A program made the position numbers and the translations under genes. Positions 50,095 to 59,271 of a stretch of DNA of 64,000 nucleotides are shown here, one piece after another. The notes under the pieces were generated by a model that was not told where the DNA came from, made no database searches, and saw only the letters and a program-made list of their open reading frames with translations. This DNA is from Pseudomonas sp. G34. GTDB lineage: Bacteria; Pseudomonadota; Gammaproteobacteria; Pseudomonadales; Pseudomonadaceae. The stretch spans positions 186,001-250,000 of the forward strand of contig NZ_JAVHZV010000023.1 in NCBI RefSeq assembly GCF_031119625.1. Direction: 5' to 3'. Within the stretch, counting starts at the first letter, position 1. Each line of letters opens with the position of its first letter.

Positions 50095-50188
50095 TTCCCG
50101 GATATCGCAGCGCTCGACCTGGGCGACGGGGCCGCGTCTCCGCCCACATGCTTCTGTAGCCTGGCGTTGAGCGAAGCGATACCCAGGT
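50095..50188. repeat. GTAGCCTGGG-family palindromic repeat, copy B with an inverted degenerate partner
   Basis: At 50156-50188 the copy reads GTAGCCTGGCGTTGAGCGAA then GCGATACCCAGG. Upstream (50095-50124) an inverted degenerate copy reads TTCCCGGATATCGCAGCGCT then CGACCTGGGC, so the two could fold together. Located between the convergent sfsA and Rieske genes. Confidence 0.65.
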
Positions 50189-50194
50189 TTTGCT

Positions 50195-50512
50195 CTACAG
50201 ATCGATCCAGATCCCCTCGCTATCCTCTCGGCTCTCGATTGCACGCAGTGCTTCGCCTTCGCAAGGCCCCGCTACGCACTCACCGGACTCGATCAGAAAC
50301 AATGCGCCATGTCGGGCGCACTGGATCAGGCTGGCGCTGGGGTCGAGAAACTGGTCGGCCTGCCACTCCAGCGGCACGCCCCGGTGCGGGCAGCGGTTGC
50401 GGTACACGAACACCGCACCGGCCTTGCGCACGGCGAACAGTTGCATGTCTTCAACGCAAAAGCCCCGGCTTTGAGCTTCTGGCAGCTCATGGGGGGCGCA
50501 TAGACGAATCAT
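50195..50512 (-). CDS. Rieske [2Fe-2S] ferredoxin-type protein
   Basis: A 105-residue stand-alone Rieske domain. Cluster ligands are Cys41 and His43 (NRCPHRGVPLE), then Cys65 and His68 (IQCARHGALF). This is the compact form found in dioxygenase ferredoxins and nitrite-reductase small subunits, and no partner oxygenase is next to it. The ATG chosen gives MIRLCAPHELPEAQ. Earlier in-frame codons are unrelated. Electron-transfer partner unknown. Confidence 0.88.
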   Translation of the reverse strand: MIRLCAPHELPEAQSRGFCVEDMQLFAVRKAGAVFVYRNRCPHRGVPLEWQADQFLDPSASLIQCARHGALFLIESGECVAGPCEGEALRAIESREDSEGIWIDL

Positions 50513-50597
50513 CGGTGTCTCCAGGCCTGAGCGGGGATTATCGCCCATCGGCCTGGCGATGGAAGAGGGCGCGCGTCCTTGCGCCAGTAGCTGCTGC

Positions 50598-52793
50598 TCA
50601 GATTTCCCAGGCCACGTTGAACGCCGCATGGCGACCAGGCTGGGAGTAACGGCCAAGGCTCTGGCTGTTTTCGCTGAGGCTGCGGACATCGCCCCATTGC
50701 CAGTATTGCTTGTCCGTCAGGTTGAACAGGCCGGCATTGACCGAGACGCCAGAGCCGATATTCCAGTAGGCGCTGAGGTCCAGCGTGCCGTAGCCCGAGG
50801 GTTCGAACTGGTTGGCGACCTGGGTTTGATCGACGCGTTTCTTGGCGGCTGCCAGCGTCCAGGTCAGTTCGCCGCCAAAGCTTCCGCTTGGCGCGTCGTA
50901 GCCAAGGCCCAGTACGGCTTTGAGCGGGTCGATGCTGTTGATTGGCTGCCCGCTCGCTTCGTCCTTGCCGCGGGCATAGGCGATGGCGCTGCGCAAATGG
51001 CTGCCAGCCGGCATGCCAAGGCTGTCCAGCAGCAGTTCGCCGCGGGCTTCCGCGCCGCGAATGGTGACCCGATCGAGGTTCTGGTACTGGAAGGTCATGC
51101 GCCCGGCACCGGTCGGGTCGTTGGCCAGGGTCACCTGCTCGATGAAGTCGTCGTAGCGGTTGTAGAACAGCGCCACGCCAAAGGCCCCGGTTTGGTACTG
51201 CCCACGCAAACCGATTTCGTAACTGTCACTGGTTTCCGGCTTGAGGCTCGGGTTGGCGATGGTCTGGTAATTGCGCGCGAAGTTGATGAACTCGCCAAAG
51301 ATATCCACCGGGTTCGGCGCGCGGAAGCCCGCGGCATATTGGCCATAGATGCTATGGGCGTCGTCGATCCGGTAGGTGATGGCGAGCTTCGGTGAAATGG
51401 CCTCGTCGCGGTAATCGGCCGGGTTGCGGTTGATCGGCTGGCTGTTCAGATAGTGCTGGGTGACCTCGGGTTTCATCTCGTAGTGGTCGTAGCGCAAGCC
51501 GGGCAGCAGGGTCCAGCGGCCGATATCGATGCTGTCCTGCACGAAGAGCGCATATTCGGTCGACGTCGGGTCCGGGAAGTCGCTGAGCGGGAAGGTTTCA
51601 TCGCCGGGAATTGCCGGAACCGGCAGACCGCTACTGGCGAATACTTCGCGGCCCTTGCGCAGGTCGCTGCTTTCCAGGCGCTTGAGGTCGACGCCGTAGA
51701 TCAGCTGGTGGCTGGCCGGCCCTGTATCGAAGGCCTTGTCGAGCTTGGTATTGAACGCCCACAGGTCTTCCTGATAGGTCGAGTCACGGCTGCGTTCGCG
51801 CAGGCGGCCAGCGCTGAAGCGCTGCTGGTAGGTGCGCTGGCGGATCTGACTTTGCTGATAACTCAGTTGCCAGTCGGCCCTGTCGGCGAGCGCGGTATCC
51901 AGGGCGAAGCTGTGTTGCAGGCTGAGCCGCTGGCGATCGGTGTTATCGGTGGCGTCGGAGGTGCGTACGGTGGCCGTGTTGCTGTACTCGCTGAGCACAC
52001 GGGTATCGGCATCGTCCTCGTAGCGCTCGTAGGTCAGTTGCAGGCGATCGTCGTCGCGGTAATCCCAGCCGAGCTTGGCGAGCAGGTTGTTGGCGTTGTA
52101 GTCCTGATGGTTGGCCTCCTCGCGCGCCGCGCCGATTCCGCTGCGGCCGCCAAAGGTATCCAGCGCCTGGCCATCGCGGCGCCCCAGGTGCAGCAGGCCG
52201 TCGACCTGGCCCTGGCGGGCGGCAAGCGTGGCGCTGCGTGACCAGCTGTCATCGGCGCCGTCGTAACCGGTTTTCAGGCGGGCATAGGCGTCATCACCGG
52301 CGTCCAGGTAGTCGGCGGCATCCTTGGTCATGAAGCTGACTGCGCCACCGATCGCATCACTGCCGTATAGCGAGCTGGCCGGGCCGCGGATGATCTCCAC
52401 GCGCTTGAGGGTATCCGGGTCGACATAGTTGCGCCGCGCGTCGAGGAAGGGCCCGAAGGCGAAGGCGTCCGGCATCGGCACGCCATCCACCTGGGTGAGG
52501 ATGCGATTGCCGCCGATGCCGCGAATGGTGAAACCCGCCAGCCCGAAGCGGCTGCCCGTGCCACTGACCGATACGCCAGGCTCGTAGCGCACCAGATCCC
52601 TGATGTTCTTCACAGTCTTGCGGTCGATGTCCTGCTCGGTGAGCACCGTCACGGTACTGGGGACGGCATCCACAGGCTGTTCCGTGCGGGTCGCGCTGAT
52701 CGTGGTTCTTTCCAGCTGCAGCGTTTGTGCGCTGGCGAATGCTGGGCCAAGCAGCAACAGGCTCAGGCAGGAGCGAAGCGGGAGGGGCGACAT
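50598..52793 (-). CDS. phuR: TonB-dependent haem/haemoglobin receptor PhuR
   Basis: A 731-residue outer-membrane receptor. Signal peptide MSPLPLRSCLSLLLLGPAFA, a plug domain (VRYEPGVSVSGTGSR; RVEIIRGPASSLYGSDAIGG) and a 22-strand barrel ending AAFNVAWEI. The haem-receptor boxes FRAP (from Phe490) and NPSL (equivalent to NPNL) are present. Between them is Tyr509 and no His, the pattern described for PhuR of P. aeruginosa, where Tyr is a haem ligand. Transcribed away from phuSTUVW behind a Fur-like promoter. Confidence 0.95.
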   Translation of the reverse strand: MSPLPLRSCLSLLLLGPAFASAQTLQLERTTISATRTEQPVDAVPSTVTVLTEQDIDRKTVKNIRDLVRYEPGVSVSGTGSRFGLAGFTIRGIGGNRILTQVDGVPMPDAFAFGPFLDARRNYVDPDTLKRVEIIRGPASSLYGSDAIGGAVSFMTKDAADYLDAGDDAYARLKTGYDGADDSWSRSATLAARQGQVDGLLHLGRRDGQALDTFGGRSGIGAAREEANHQDYNANNLLAKLGWDYRDDDRLQLTYERYEDDADTRVLSEYSNTATVRTSDATDNTDRQRLSLQHSFALDTALADRADWQLSYQQSQIRQRTYQQRFSAGRLRERSRDSTYQEDLWAFNTKLDKAFDTGPASHQLIYGVDLKRLESSDLRKGREVFASSGLPVPAIPGDETFPLSDFPDPTSTEYALFVQDSIDIGRWTLLPGLRYDHYEMKPEVTQHYLNSQPINRNPADYRDEAISPKLAITYRIDDAHSIYGQYAAGFRAPNPVDIFGEFINFARNYQTIANPSLKPETSDSYEIGLRGQYQTGAFGVALFYNRYDDFIEQVTLANDPTGAGRMTFQYQNLDRVTIRGAEARGELLLDSLGMPAGSHLRSAIAYARGKDEASGQPINSIDPLKAVLGLGYDAPSGSFGGELTWTLAAAKKRVDQTQVANQFEPSGYGTLDLSAYWNIGSGVSVNAGLFNLTDKQYWQWGDVRSLSENSQSLGRYSQPGRHAAFNVAWEI

Positions 52794-52836
52794 GCGATTC
52801 TCCTTGTCATGTCGAAGGGGGGGGACGTGGCTGCGG

Positions 52837-52865
52837 ATTAAATATTAATGATTCTTATTTGTAAA
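52837..52865 (-). promoter_or_regulatory. Fur-controlled promoter of phuR
   Basis: On the minus strand TTTACA (52860-52865) and TTTAAT (52837-52842) are 17 bases apart. The 19-mer at 52844-52862, with the run TAATGAT, matches 11 of 19 positions of the Fur consensus and lies almost exactly in the spacer. Fur with iron would therefore exclude polymerase. It may also serve the divergent phuS side. Confidence 0.7.
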
Positions 52866-52985
52866 AGAGATTATTTGTCGATTAGGATTCGCCGACTGTT
52901 AGCGGTATCGCTCCCCGTGCAAGGCGTTTACCCTTTTCAATTCACGGCGCCCCGCCTGTCGATGGGCCCACAAGGAGTTGGTGTG

Positions 52986-54047
52986 ATGAGTGATCTATCC
53001 GTCGCCGGTGACGGCCTGTATGCCGCCTGGCAGAACCTGCGCGCCGAGCAGCCGCACCTGCGGGCTCGGGATGCGGCAGCGCAGCTGGGGGTCAGCGAGG
53101 GCGAGCTGACGGCCAGTCGCCTGGCTGTGGATGCAGTGCGCCTGCGCCCTGACTGGGCGGCGCTACTGCCGGCACTCGGCGAGCTTGGCCAGGTGATGGC
53201 GCTGACCCGCAACGAGTCCTGCGTGCATGAGCGCAAGGGCGTCTACCGCGAGGTGACGATTGCCGGTAATGGCCAGATGGGCCTGGTGGTGTCAGCGGAT
53301 ATCGACCTGCGGCTGTTCCTCGGCGGCTGGGCCAGCGCGTTCGCCGTGGCCGAACAGACGCCACGCGGCGTGCTGCGCAGCGTCCAGGTGTTCGACCAGC
53401 AGGGCGCCGCCGTGCACAAGGTCTACCTCACCGAACACAGTGAGCTGGCCGCCTGGGAGCCGCTGGTCGCGCGTTTTCGCGATGAGCAGCAAAGCGCCGA
53501 GCTGGCGCTCAAGCCCATGCCGGAGCCCGCAGCCGTGCGGCCTGACGACGCCATCGACGGCGAAGCGCTGCGCGCCGGCTGGGCCGCGCTGCAGGACACC
53601 CATCATTTCTTCGCCCTGCTGAAAACTCACGGTGCGGCGCGCACCCAGGCGCTGCGCCTGGCCGGTCGCGAATGGGCCGAGCCGCTGGCGCCCGACGCCT
53701 TGCCTGGCCTGTTCGAGCGCGCGGCGGCGGCCGAGGTGCCGATCATGGTGTTCGTCGGCAACCGCCATTGCATCCAGATCCACACCGGGCCGGTCAGCAA
53801 CCTGAAGTGGATGGATACCTGGTTCAACGTGCTGGATCCGCAGTTCAACCTGCACCTCAAGGCCAATGACGTTCATGCGCTGTGGCGCGTGCGCAAGCCG
53901 AGCAGCGACGGGGTGATCACCAGCTGGGAAGCGTTCGACGCCAAGGGCGAGTTGATCGTCCAGCTGTTCGGCGCGCGCAAGCCGGGCGTGCCGGAACGCG
54001 ACGACTGGCGGCGCCTGGCCGAGCAGACCCCAGCCTTGCCGGCCTGA
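52986..54047 (+). CDS. phuS: Cytoplasmic haem-trafficking protein PhuS (HemS family)
   Basis: A 353-residue HemS/ChuX-type protein with two similar halves, matching the 354 of P. aeruginosa PhuS. The His pair DTHHFFALLKTHG corresponds to the haem-ligand region of PhuS. It carries haem from the transporter to haem oxygenase. AAGGAG is 8 bases before ATG 52986. An in-frame GTG one codon earlier is an alternative. Confidence 0.95.
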   Translation: MSDLSVAGDGLYAAWQNLRAEQPHLRARDAAAQLGVSEGELTASRLAVDAVRLRPDWAALLPALGELGQVMALTRNESCVHERKGVYREVTIAGNGQMGLVVSADIDLRLFLGGWASAFAVAEQTPRGVLRSVQVFDQQGAAVHKVYLTEHSELAAWEPLVARFRDEQQSAELALKPMPEPAAVRPDDAIDGEALRAGWAALQDTHHFFALLKTHGAARTQALRLAGREWAEPLAPDALPGLFERAAAAEVPIMVFVGNRHCIQIHTGPVSNLKWMDTWFNVLDPQFNLHLKANDVHALWRVRKPSSDGVITSWEAFDAKGELIVQLFGARKPGVPERDDWRRLAEQTPALPA

Positions 54048-54119
54048 CGCTACACTGCCTGCCCTGGCCGCTTCCGTGTCCAGGAGGCCAGATACGAATC
54101 CTGATTCCGGAGTTGCTCC

Positions 54120-55007
54120 ATGATCCGCCCACTTGCCGTATTCGCCCTGTTCGCCAGCCTGTTGTCGCCGTTGGCGGTGAACGCCGACAACCTGCCACAG
54201 CGCTGGGTCAGCACCGGTGGCTCGTTGAGCGAATGGGTGGTCGAACTCGGTGGTGAAGACAAGCTGGTGGGCGTTGACAGCACCAGCCAGCACCCCGCCT
54301 CGCTGCAGAAATTGCCGAGCGTGGGTTACCAGCGCCAGCTGGCTGCCGAGGGCATCCTCGCCTTGCGCCCGCAGGTGCTGCTGGGAACCGAGGAAATGGG
54401 CCCGCCACCGGTGCTGGCACAACTGGCGGCAGCGGGCGTGAAGGTCGAAACCTTGCCCGCCGATGCCGACCTGCAGGTGCTGCATGGCAACCTCAAGCGT
54501 ATCGGTGCGCTGCTCGGCGACGAGGCGCGTGCCGAGAGTCTGTTCGCGGCCTATCAGGCCCGCCTGAATGAACAGGCCGCCTGGGTGGCAAAGGCCCAGG
54601 CTGAAACGCGGGCGCCGACCGTTCTGCTGTTGCTCGGCCATGCCGGCAGCAGCCCCATGGCGGGCGGCAAGGACACTGCCGCTGCCTGGGTGATCGAGCG
54701 GGCGGGTGGCAACAACCTGACCACTCATGATGGCTACAAGGCGCTGTCCAGCGAGGCGCTTTTGGCGCTGGATCCCGAGGTGGTGATTTTTGCCGACCGC
54801 CGCCTCGGCGGTGATGAAGCCAGGCAGGCGCTGCTGGAGCAGAACCCGGCGCTGGCCTCGACCAGGGCCGGCAAGGCAGGGCGCCTGGTGGCCATCGACC
54901 CGACCCTGTTGGTCGGCGGCCTTGGCCCGCGTATTCCCGCTGGGCTTGCCGAGCTGTCCGCCGCCTTCTACCCCGGCCGCACGCCGCTCAACCCTGCCAC
55001 ACCATGA
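54120..55007 (+). CDS. phuT: Periplasmic haem-binding protein PhuT
   Basis: A 295-residue class III substrate-binding protein. Signal peptide [20 protein letters not shown], cleavage near NADN. Tyr70 in [16 protein letters not shown] fits the single tyrosine haem ligand of PhuT/ShuT. The family's [12 protein letters not shown] and [18 protein letters not shown] blocks are present. Overlaps phuU (ATGA). Confidence 0.95.
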   Translation: MIRPLAVFALFASLLSPLAVNADNLPQRWVSTGGSLSEWVVELGGEDKLVGVDSTSQHPASLQKLPSVGYQRQLAAEGILALRPQVLLGTEEMGPPPVLAQLAAAGVKVETLPADADLQVLHGNLKRIGALLGDEARAESLFAAYQARLNEQAAWVAKAQAETRAPTVLLLLGHAGSSPMAGGKDTAAAWVIERAGGNNLTTHDGYKALSSEALLALDPEVVIFADRRLGGDEARQALLEQNPALASTRAGKAGRLVAIDPTLLVGGLGPRIPAGLAELSAAFYPGRTPLNPATP

Positions 55008-56041
55008 AGGCAGCCATCAGCCCGCGCTCACTGTTTGTCGCACTGGGCCTGCTGCTGGCGTTCGCCTTGTGGCTGTCGCTGGCGCTTGGCCCCGTCAGCC
55101 TGCCCCTGGGCGATACCCTGCAGGCCGTATTGCGCTTGGCGGGGGTGCCGTTGGCGGCCGATGGCCTGCAGCAAGCGGAGCTGATCGTCGGCCAGATTCG
55201 TATGCCGCGCACCCTGCTGGGCCTGGCGGTCGGCGCGGTGCTGGCCTTGTGCGGTGTGGCGATGCAGGGCCTGTTTCGCAACCCGCTGGCCGACCCCGGG
55301 CTGATCGGCGTGTCCAGTGGCGCGGCGCTTGGCGCGGCAGTCGCCATCGTCGGTGGCGCGGCCATGGGCGGAATGCCGGAGGTGTTTGCGCCTTATCTAT
55401 TGTCGCTGTGCGCCTTTCTCGGTGGGCTGGTGGTGACGGCACTGGTCTATCGCCTCGGCCGCCACAACGGGCAGACCAGCGTGACCACCATGCTGCTCGC
55501 CGGTATCGCCCTCAACGCGCTGGCGTTCGCCTGCATCGGCCTGTTCACCTACCTGGCCGACGACGCGACCCTGCGCACCCTGACCTTCTGGAACCTCGGC
55601 AGCCTCAATGGCGCCAGCTATGCGCGGCTGTGGCCACTGCTGCTGGTGACCCTGGCAGTGGCGCTGTGGCTGCCGCGCCGCGCCCAGGCGCTGAATGCAC
55701 TGCTGCTCGGCGAGTCCGAGGCGCGCCACCTGGGCGTGGCGGTGGAGCGGCTCAAGCGCGAGCTGGTGTTCTGCACCGCCCTGGGTGTCGGCGCGGCGGT
55801 GGCGGCCGCCGGGATGATCGGCTTTATCGGCCTGGTGGTTCCCCACCTGGTGCGCCTGCTGGTGGGGCCCGATCATCGCGTGCTGCTGCCCGCTTCGGCG
55901 CTGGCCGGCGCCAGCCTGTTGCTGTTGGCCGACCTGTTCGCTCGGCTGATTCTGGCGCCGGCCGAGCTGCCCATCGGCATCGTCACCGCCTTGATCGGCG
56001 CGCCGTTCTTTCTGTATCTGCTGCTGCGGGGGCGCACCTGA
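55004..56041 (+). CDS. phuU: Haem ABC transporter permease PhuU
   Basis: A 345-residue FecCD/BtuC-type permease with about ten membrane helices. Family blocks: [42 protein letters not shown] and [21 protein letters not shown]. It receives haem from PhuT. The stop and the phuV start overlap (TGATG). Confidence 0.95.
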   Translation: MKAAISPRSLFVALGLLLAFALWLSLALGPVSLPLGDTLQAVLRLAGVPLAADGLQQAELIVGQIRMPRTLLGLAVGAVLALCGVAMQGLFRNPLADPGLIGVSSGAALGAAVAIVGGAAMGGMPEVFAPYLLSLCAFLGGLVVTALVYRLGRHNGQTSVTTMLLAGIALNALAFACIGLFTYLADDATLRTLTFWNLGSLNGASYARLWPLLLVTLAVALWLPRRAQALNALLLGESEARHLGVAVERLKRELVFCTALGVGAAVAAAGMIGFIGLVVPHLVRLLVGPDHRVLLPASALAGASLLLLADLFARLILAPAELPIGIVTALIGAPFFLYLLLRGRT

Positions 56042-56808
56042 TGCTCTGCGCACACAAGCTGTCGATCCTGCGTGGCGACAATAGGGTGCTGGTCGATATC
56101 GACCTCGGTCTGCAGCCCGGCCAGGTGCTCGGTGTGCTTGGGCCCAATGGCGCCGGCAAGAGCACCTTGCTCGGCGCGCTGTGCGGCGAGCTGAGCCCGG
56201 CCGCCGGCGAGGTTACCCTGGGCGGCCGGCCGCTGCAGGATTGGCAGGGCACGGAGCGCGCACGTCGCCTGGCGGTGCTGCCGCAGAGTTCGTCGCTGAG
56301 CTTCGGTTTCGCGGTCGGCGATGTGGTGATGATGGGCCGCATGCCCCATGGCACCGGCCGCGAGCGTGATGCGCAGATCGTCGGCGAGGCGCTGCAGGCC
56401 GCCGATGCCAAGCACCTGGCTGAGCGCAGCTACCTGGAGCTGTCCGGTGGCGAGCGTCAGCGCGTGCACCTGGCGCGGGTGCTGGCGCAGTTATGGCCGG
56501 GCGGCGCTGAACAGACGCTGTTGCTCGACGAACCCACCTCCATGCTCGACCCGCTGCACCAGCACACCACCTTGCAGGCGGTGCACCGTTTCGCCGAACA
56601 GGGCGCCGCGGTGCTGGTCATTCTCCATGACCTGAATCTGGCGGCGCGCTACTGCGATCGCCTGCTGTTACTCAACGATGGCCGTATGCACGCCGTCGGC
56701 CTGCCCGCCGAGGTGTTGCGTGCCGAACCGCTACAGGCGGTGTTCGGCCTCGAGGTGCTGGTGCAGCAGCATCCCGAGCGGGGGCATCCGTTGATCGTTG
56801 CCCGCTAA
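56041..56808 (+). CDS. phuV: Haem ABC transporter ATP-binding protein PhuV
   Basis: A 255-residue HmuV-type ABC ATPase. Walker [11 protein letters not shown]-loop VLPQSS, signature [15 protein letters not shown], Walker [13 protein letters not shown] and H-loop ILHDLN are all present. ATG overlaps the phuU stop. A 140-bp palindromic element begins directly after its stop codon and separates it from phuW. Confidence 0.95.
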   Translation: MLCAHKLSILRGDNRVLVDIDLGLQPGQVLGVLGPNGAGKSTLLGALCGELSPAAGEVTLGGRPLQDWQGTERARRLAVLPQSSSLSFGFAVGDVVMMGRMPHGTGRERDAQIVGEALQAADAKHLAERSYLELSGGERQRVHLARVLAQLWPGGAEQTLLLDEPTSMLDPLHQHTTLQAVHRFAEQGAAVLVILHDLNLAARYCDRLLLLNDGRMHAVGLPAEVLRAEPLQAVFGLEVLVQQHPERGHPLIVAR

Positions 56809-56948
56809 GAACCTGTTCACGATCTGCTGCGCGTCGGCCCTACTGCGTTAAAAACAGGCTCGGAATGCTCATTTACAACTCGTAAACTCCGCTTCCTCGC
56901 CTGTTTTTGCCTTGTATGGCTCTAGCTCGCGAGATCGTGAATAGGTTC
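56809..56948. repeat. 140-bp palindromic element between phuV and phuW with 17-bp inverted ends
   Basis: GAACCTGTTCACGATCT (56809-56825) and AGATCGTGAATAGGTTC (56932-56948) are inverted ends matching at 16 of 17 positions. The interior is also palindromic, with AAAAACAGGC near 56851 facing GCCTGTTTTT near 56899. It begins on the base after the phuV stop and ends just before the phuW ribosome-binding site. The inner 13 bases of the ends are identical to those of the 211-402 element. It looks like a miniature inverted-repeat element that has landed inside the phu operon. Confidence 0.75.
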
Positions 56949-56961
56949 TAAAGGAGAGCCG

Positions 56962-57846
56962 ATGCGTATCCTGTTGTTGTCTGTACTGCTGTTGCTCGCC
57001 GCCTGCCAGAGCCAGCCGGCCCTGGCGCCACTGCCCGAGTGGCAAAGCCCGCTTGGGCGTGAGCAGACCGAGCTGGGGCAGATCATCGACCTGCGTAGCG
57101 GCGCGCACCTGACGGCCGAGCAGCTTGTCACACGGCTGGCAAAGGCGCCGCGGGTGCTGGTTGGCGAGCAACACGACAACCCGGATCACCACGCGCTTGA
57201 GCTATGGCTGTTGCGTGCCCTCGAGCAGCGCCGCGAGCAGGGCAGCCTGCTGCTGGAAATGCTCGCTTCAGGCCAGCAGCACTTGGCCGATGAGGTGGCG
57301 CAGCAGATGAGAGAAGGGCGGCAGATCAGCGATCTGCCCAAGGCGCTGGAGTGGAGCAACGGCTGGCCGTGGGCGCTGTACGGGCCCATCGTGCGCCACG
57401 GCCTGGCGCAGGATTACGGGTTGCGAGCGGCCAATCTCGACCGCGCCGAGATCCTGACCATCTACCGCGAGCGGCCTGTTCTGCAGGGCCAGGCCTCGAC
57501 TGCCGAGGCGGTGCAAAAAGCGCTGCTGGCGCAGATTCGTGAGTCGCACTGCGACACGCTGCCGATCAGCCAGTTGCCAGCGATGCTGGCAGTGCAACAA
57601 CAGCGTGATCGGCGCATGGCCGAGCAACTGTTGAAAGCGCCGGTGCCGGCGCTGCTGCTGGCTGGCGCCTACCATGTGCGCCGTGACCTGGGCGTGCCGC
57701 CGCACCTGGCTGATCTGGGCGCGCCGGGCAGTGCTCAGGTGCTGATCCTGTCCGAGGTCGGCAAGCCGGTGACCGCCGCGCAGGCGGACTATGTGTGGTA
57801 CACCGCCGCGCTGCCGCCCGAGGATCATTGCGCGCAGTTTCGCTAG
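56962..57846 (+). CDS. phuW: ChaN-family haem-binding lipoprotein PhuW
   Basis: A 294-residue lipoprotein. Lipobox LLAAC (Cys15), then the ChaN/DUF399 fold with LVGEQHDNPDHHALELWLL and LLLAGAYHVRRDLGVPPHL. Campylobacter ChaN binds two haems. PhuW (PA4705) ends the phu cluster in P. aeruginosa. AAGGAG lies 5 bases before the ATG. An inserted palindrome separates it from phuV, so its level may differ from the rest of the operon. Confidence 0.92.
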   Translation: MRILLLSVLLLLAACQSQPALAPLPEWQSPLGREQTELGQIIDLRSGAHLTAEQLVTRLAKAPRVLVGEQHDNPDHHALELWLLRALEQRREQGSLLLEMLASGQQHLADEVAQQMREGRQISDLPKALEWSNGWPWALYGPIVRHGLAQDYGLRAANLDRAEILTIYRERPVLQGQASTAEAVQKALLAQIRESHCDTLPISQLPAMLAVQQQRDRRMAEQLLKAPVPALLLAGAYHVRRDLGVPPHLADLGAPGSAQVLILSEVGKPVTAAQADYVWYTAALPPEDHCAQFR

Positions 57847-57874
57847 GGCGACGCTTCCGGCGGTCGATACCGAT

Positions 57875-58135
57875 TGGTGGGTTACGCGACGCGTCTTGGT
57901 TAGGTGGGATTTTGGAAATCGTGCCACGCGGCGCTCCACCCACCCTACGTCTGCGGGTTTGCCTCGATTTCGTAGGGTGGGTGAGGCGCCTGTTGGAGAT
58001 GTTCAGGATCGTGCGTAAGGCGATGCGCCGTAACCCACCATGAGCGTCATGGCTGCTATCGGCTGATGGGTTACATGACGCGCCAGTAGCGGAGGCCTAC
58101 AGAAATCTTCCACGCGTCATTTCACCCATCCTACG
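57875..58135. repeat. Three alternating TGGGTTACG...CACCCTACG palindromic units
   Basis: Unit 1 (57875-57949) runs from TGGTGGGTTACGCGACG to CCACCCACCCTACG. Unit 2 (57971-58040) is inverted, from CGTAGGGTGGGTGAGGCGCC to GCGCCGTAACCCACCA. Unit 3 (58064-58135) runs from TGATGGGTTACATGACGCGCC-like bases to TTCACCCATCCTACG. The three fill the 301-bp convergent gap between phuW and the oxidoreductase, which holds no gene. A fragment of the same family lies at 34771-34796. Confidence 0.65.
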
Positions 58136-58147
58136 ATCGTGCCCCGC

Positions 58148-59164
58148 TCAAAACCCTTCCAGCACGATCTTGCCCTTGGCCTTGCCGCTTTCCAGCAGGG
58201 CATGGGCGCGGCGCAGATTGTCGGCATTGATGACGCCGAAATGCTCGCCCAGGGTGGTTTTCAGGGTGCCAGCGTCGACCAGGTCGGCCACCCGGTTAAG
58301 CAGGCGATGCTGCTCGATCATGTCGGCGGTTTCGAACAGCGAGCGGGTGAACATCAGCTCCCAGTGCAGCGAGATGCTCTTGCGCTTGAGTTTCATCACG
58401 TCCAGCGGCTGCAGCGGGTCATCGATCAGGGCCAGGCGGCCTTGCGGCGCCAGGGCTTCGACGATGGCGTCGTAATGCTGGTCGGTCTGGGTCAGGCTGG
58501 CCACGTGGGTGACGTGGGGGATGCCGATGCGCGTCAGTTCTTCGTTCAGTGGTTTGCTGTGGTCGATCACGTGGTGAGCGCCCAGCTCGCGTACCCAGGC
58601 CTCGGTTTCCGGGCGGGAGGCGCTGCCGATCACGGTCAGCCCGGTGAGCTGGCGGGCCAGTTGCACGAGGATCGAACCCACACCACCGGCCGCGCCAATC
58701 ACCAGCAGGCTCTGGCCCTGATCCGCGCTGCCGTCGGCGACCTGCAAACGGTCGAACAACAGCTCCCAGGCGGTGATGGCGGTCAGCGGCATGGCGGCGG
58801 CTTCGGCGAACGGCAGACTGGCCGGTTTGCGACCGACGATGCGCTCGTCGACCATATGCAGCTCGCTGTTGGCGCCAGCGCGGTTGATGGCACCGGCGTA
58901 GGACACCTCGTCGCCGACCTTGAACAGCGTCACCGCACTGCCGACCGCCTTGACCACGCCTGCCGCATCCCAGCCCAGCACCTTGGGCTGGCCGCCTTCT
59001 GGCGCCACGTTGCGGCGAATCTTGGTGTCCACCGGGTTTACCGAAATGGCCTTCACTTCGACCAGCAGATCCCGTGGGCCGGGTGTTGGCGCTTCGAGCT
59101 GCAGATCCTGCAGCGCTTGCGGATTATCGATGGGCAACGACTGATGGTAGGCGACAGCTTTCAT
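58148..59164 (-). CDS. Zinc-less medium-chain dehydrogenase/quinone oxidoreductase
   Basis: A 338-residue MDR protein. The GroES-like half has AISVNPVDTKIRRN and VLGWDAAGVVKAVG. The NAD(P)-binding Rossmann motif is VIGAAGGVGSILVQLAR (about residues 152-168). The structural-zinc cysteine cluster is absent, placing it with quinone oxidoreductase-like members. Substrate unknown. A LysR gene is transcribed divergently 107 bp away and is its likely regulator. Confidence 0.9.
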   Translation of the reverse strand: MKAVAYHQSLPIDNPQALQDLQLEAPTPGPRDLLVEVKAISVNPVDTKIRRNVAPEGGQPKVLGWDAAGVVKAVGSAVTLFKVGDEVSYAGAINRAGANSELHMVDERIVGRKPASLPFAEAAAMPLTAITAWELLFDRLQVADGSADQGQSLLVIGAAGGVGSILVQLARQLTGLTVIGSASRPETEAWVRELGAHHVIDHSKPLNEELTRIGIPHVTHVASLTQTDQHYDAIVEALAPQGRLALIDDPLQPLDVMKLKRKSISLHWELMFTRSLFETADMIEQHRLLNRVADLVDAGTLKTTLGEHFGVINADNLRRAHALLESGKAKGKIVLEGF

Positions 59165-59271
59165 GGCGAAATCCTGGTGGGTAAGTAAAGGATGGACGCA
59201 GCTTGCGCCAATCCATTGCTAGGAAAAACCGGATAAAGGTAGAGTCTCTTTCAATATTTTTTTGAAGATCG

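Noticed and set aside
50195..50512. Rieske gene as part of an aromatic dioxygenase operon
   Set aside because: No oxygenase alpha or beta subunit or reductase gene is adjacent. The neighbours are sfsA and phuR.
57847..58147. Possible PrrF-type iron-regulated small RNA downstream of phuW
   Set aside because: PrrF genes lie at this position in P. aeruginosa, but here the gap is filled by palindromic repeats and I see no PrrF-like core or following T-run.
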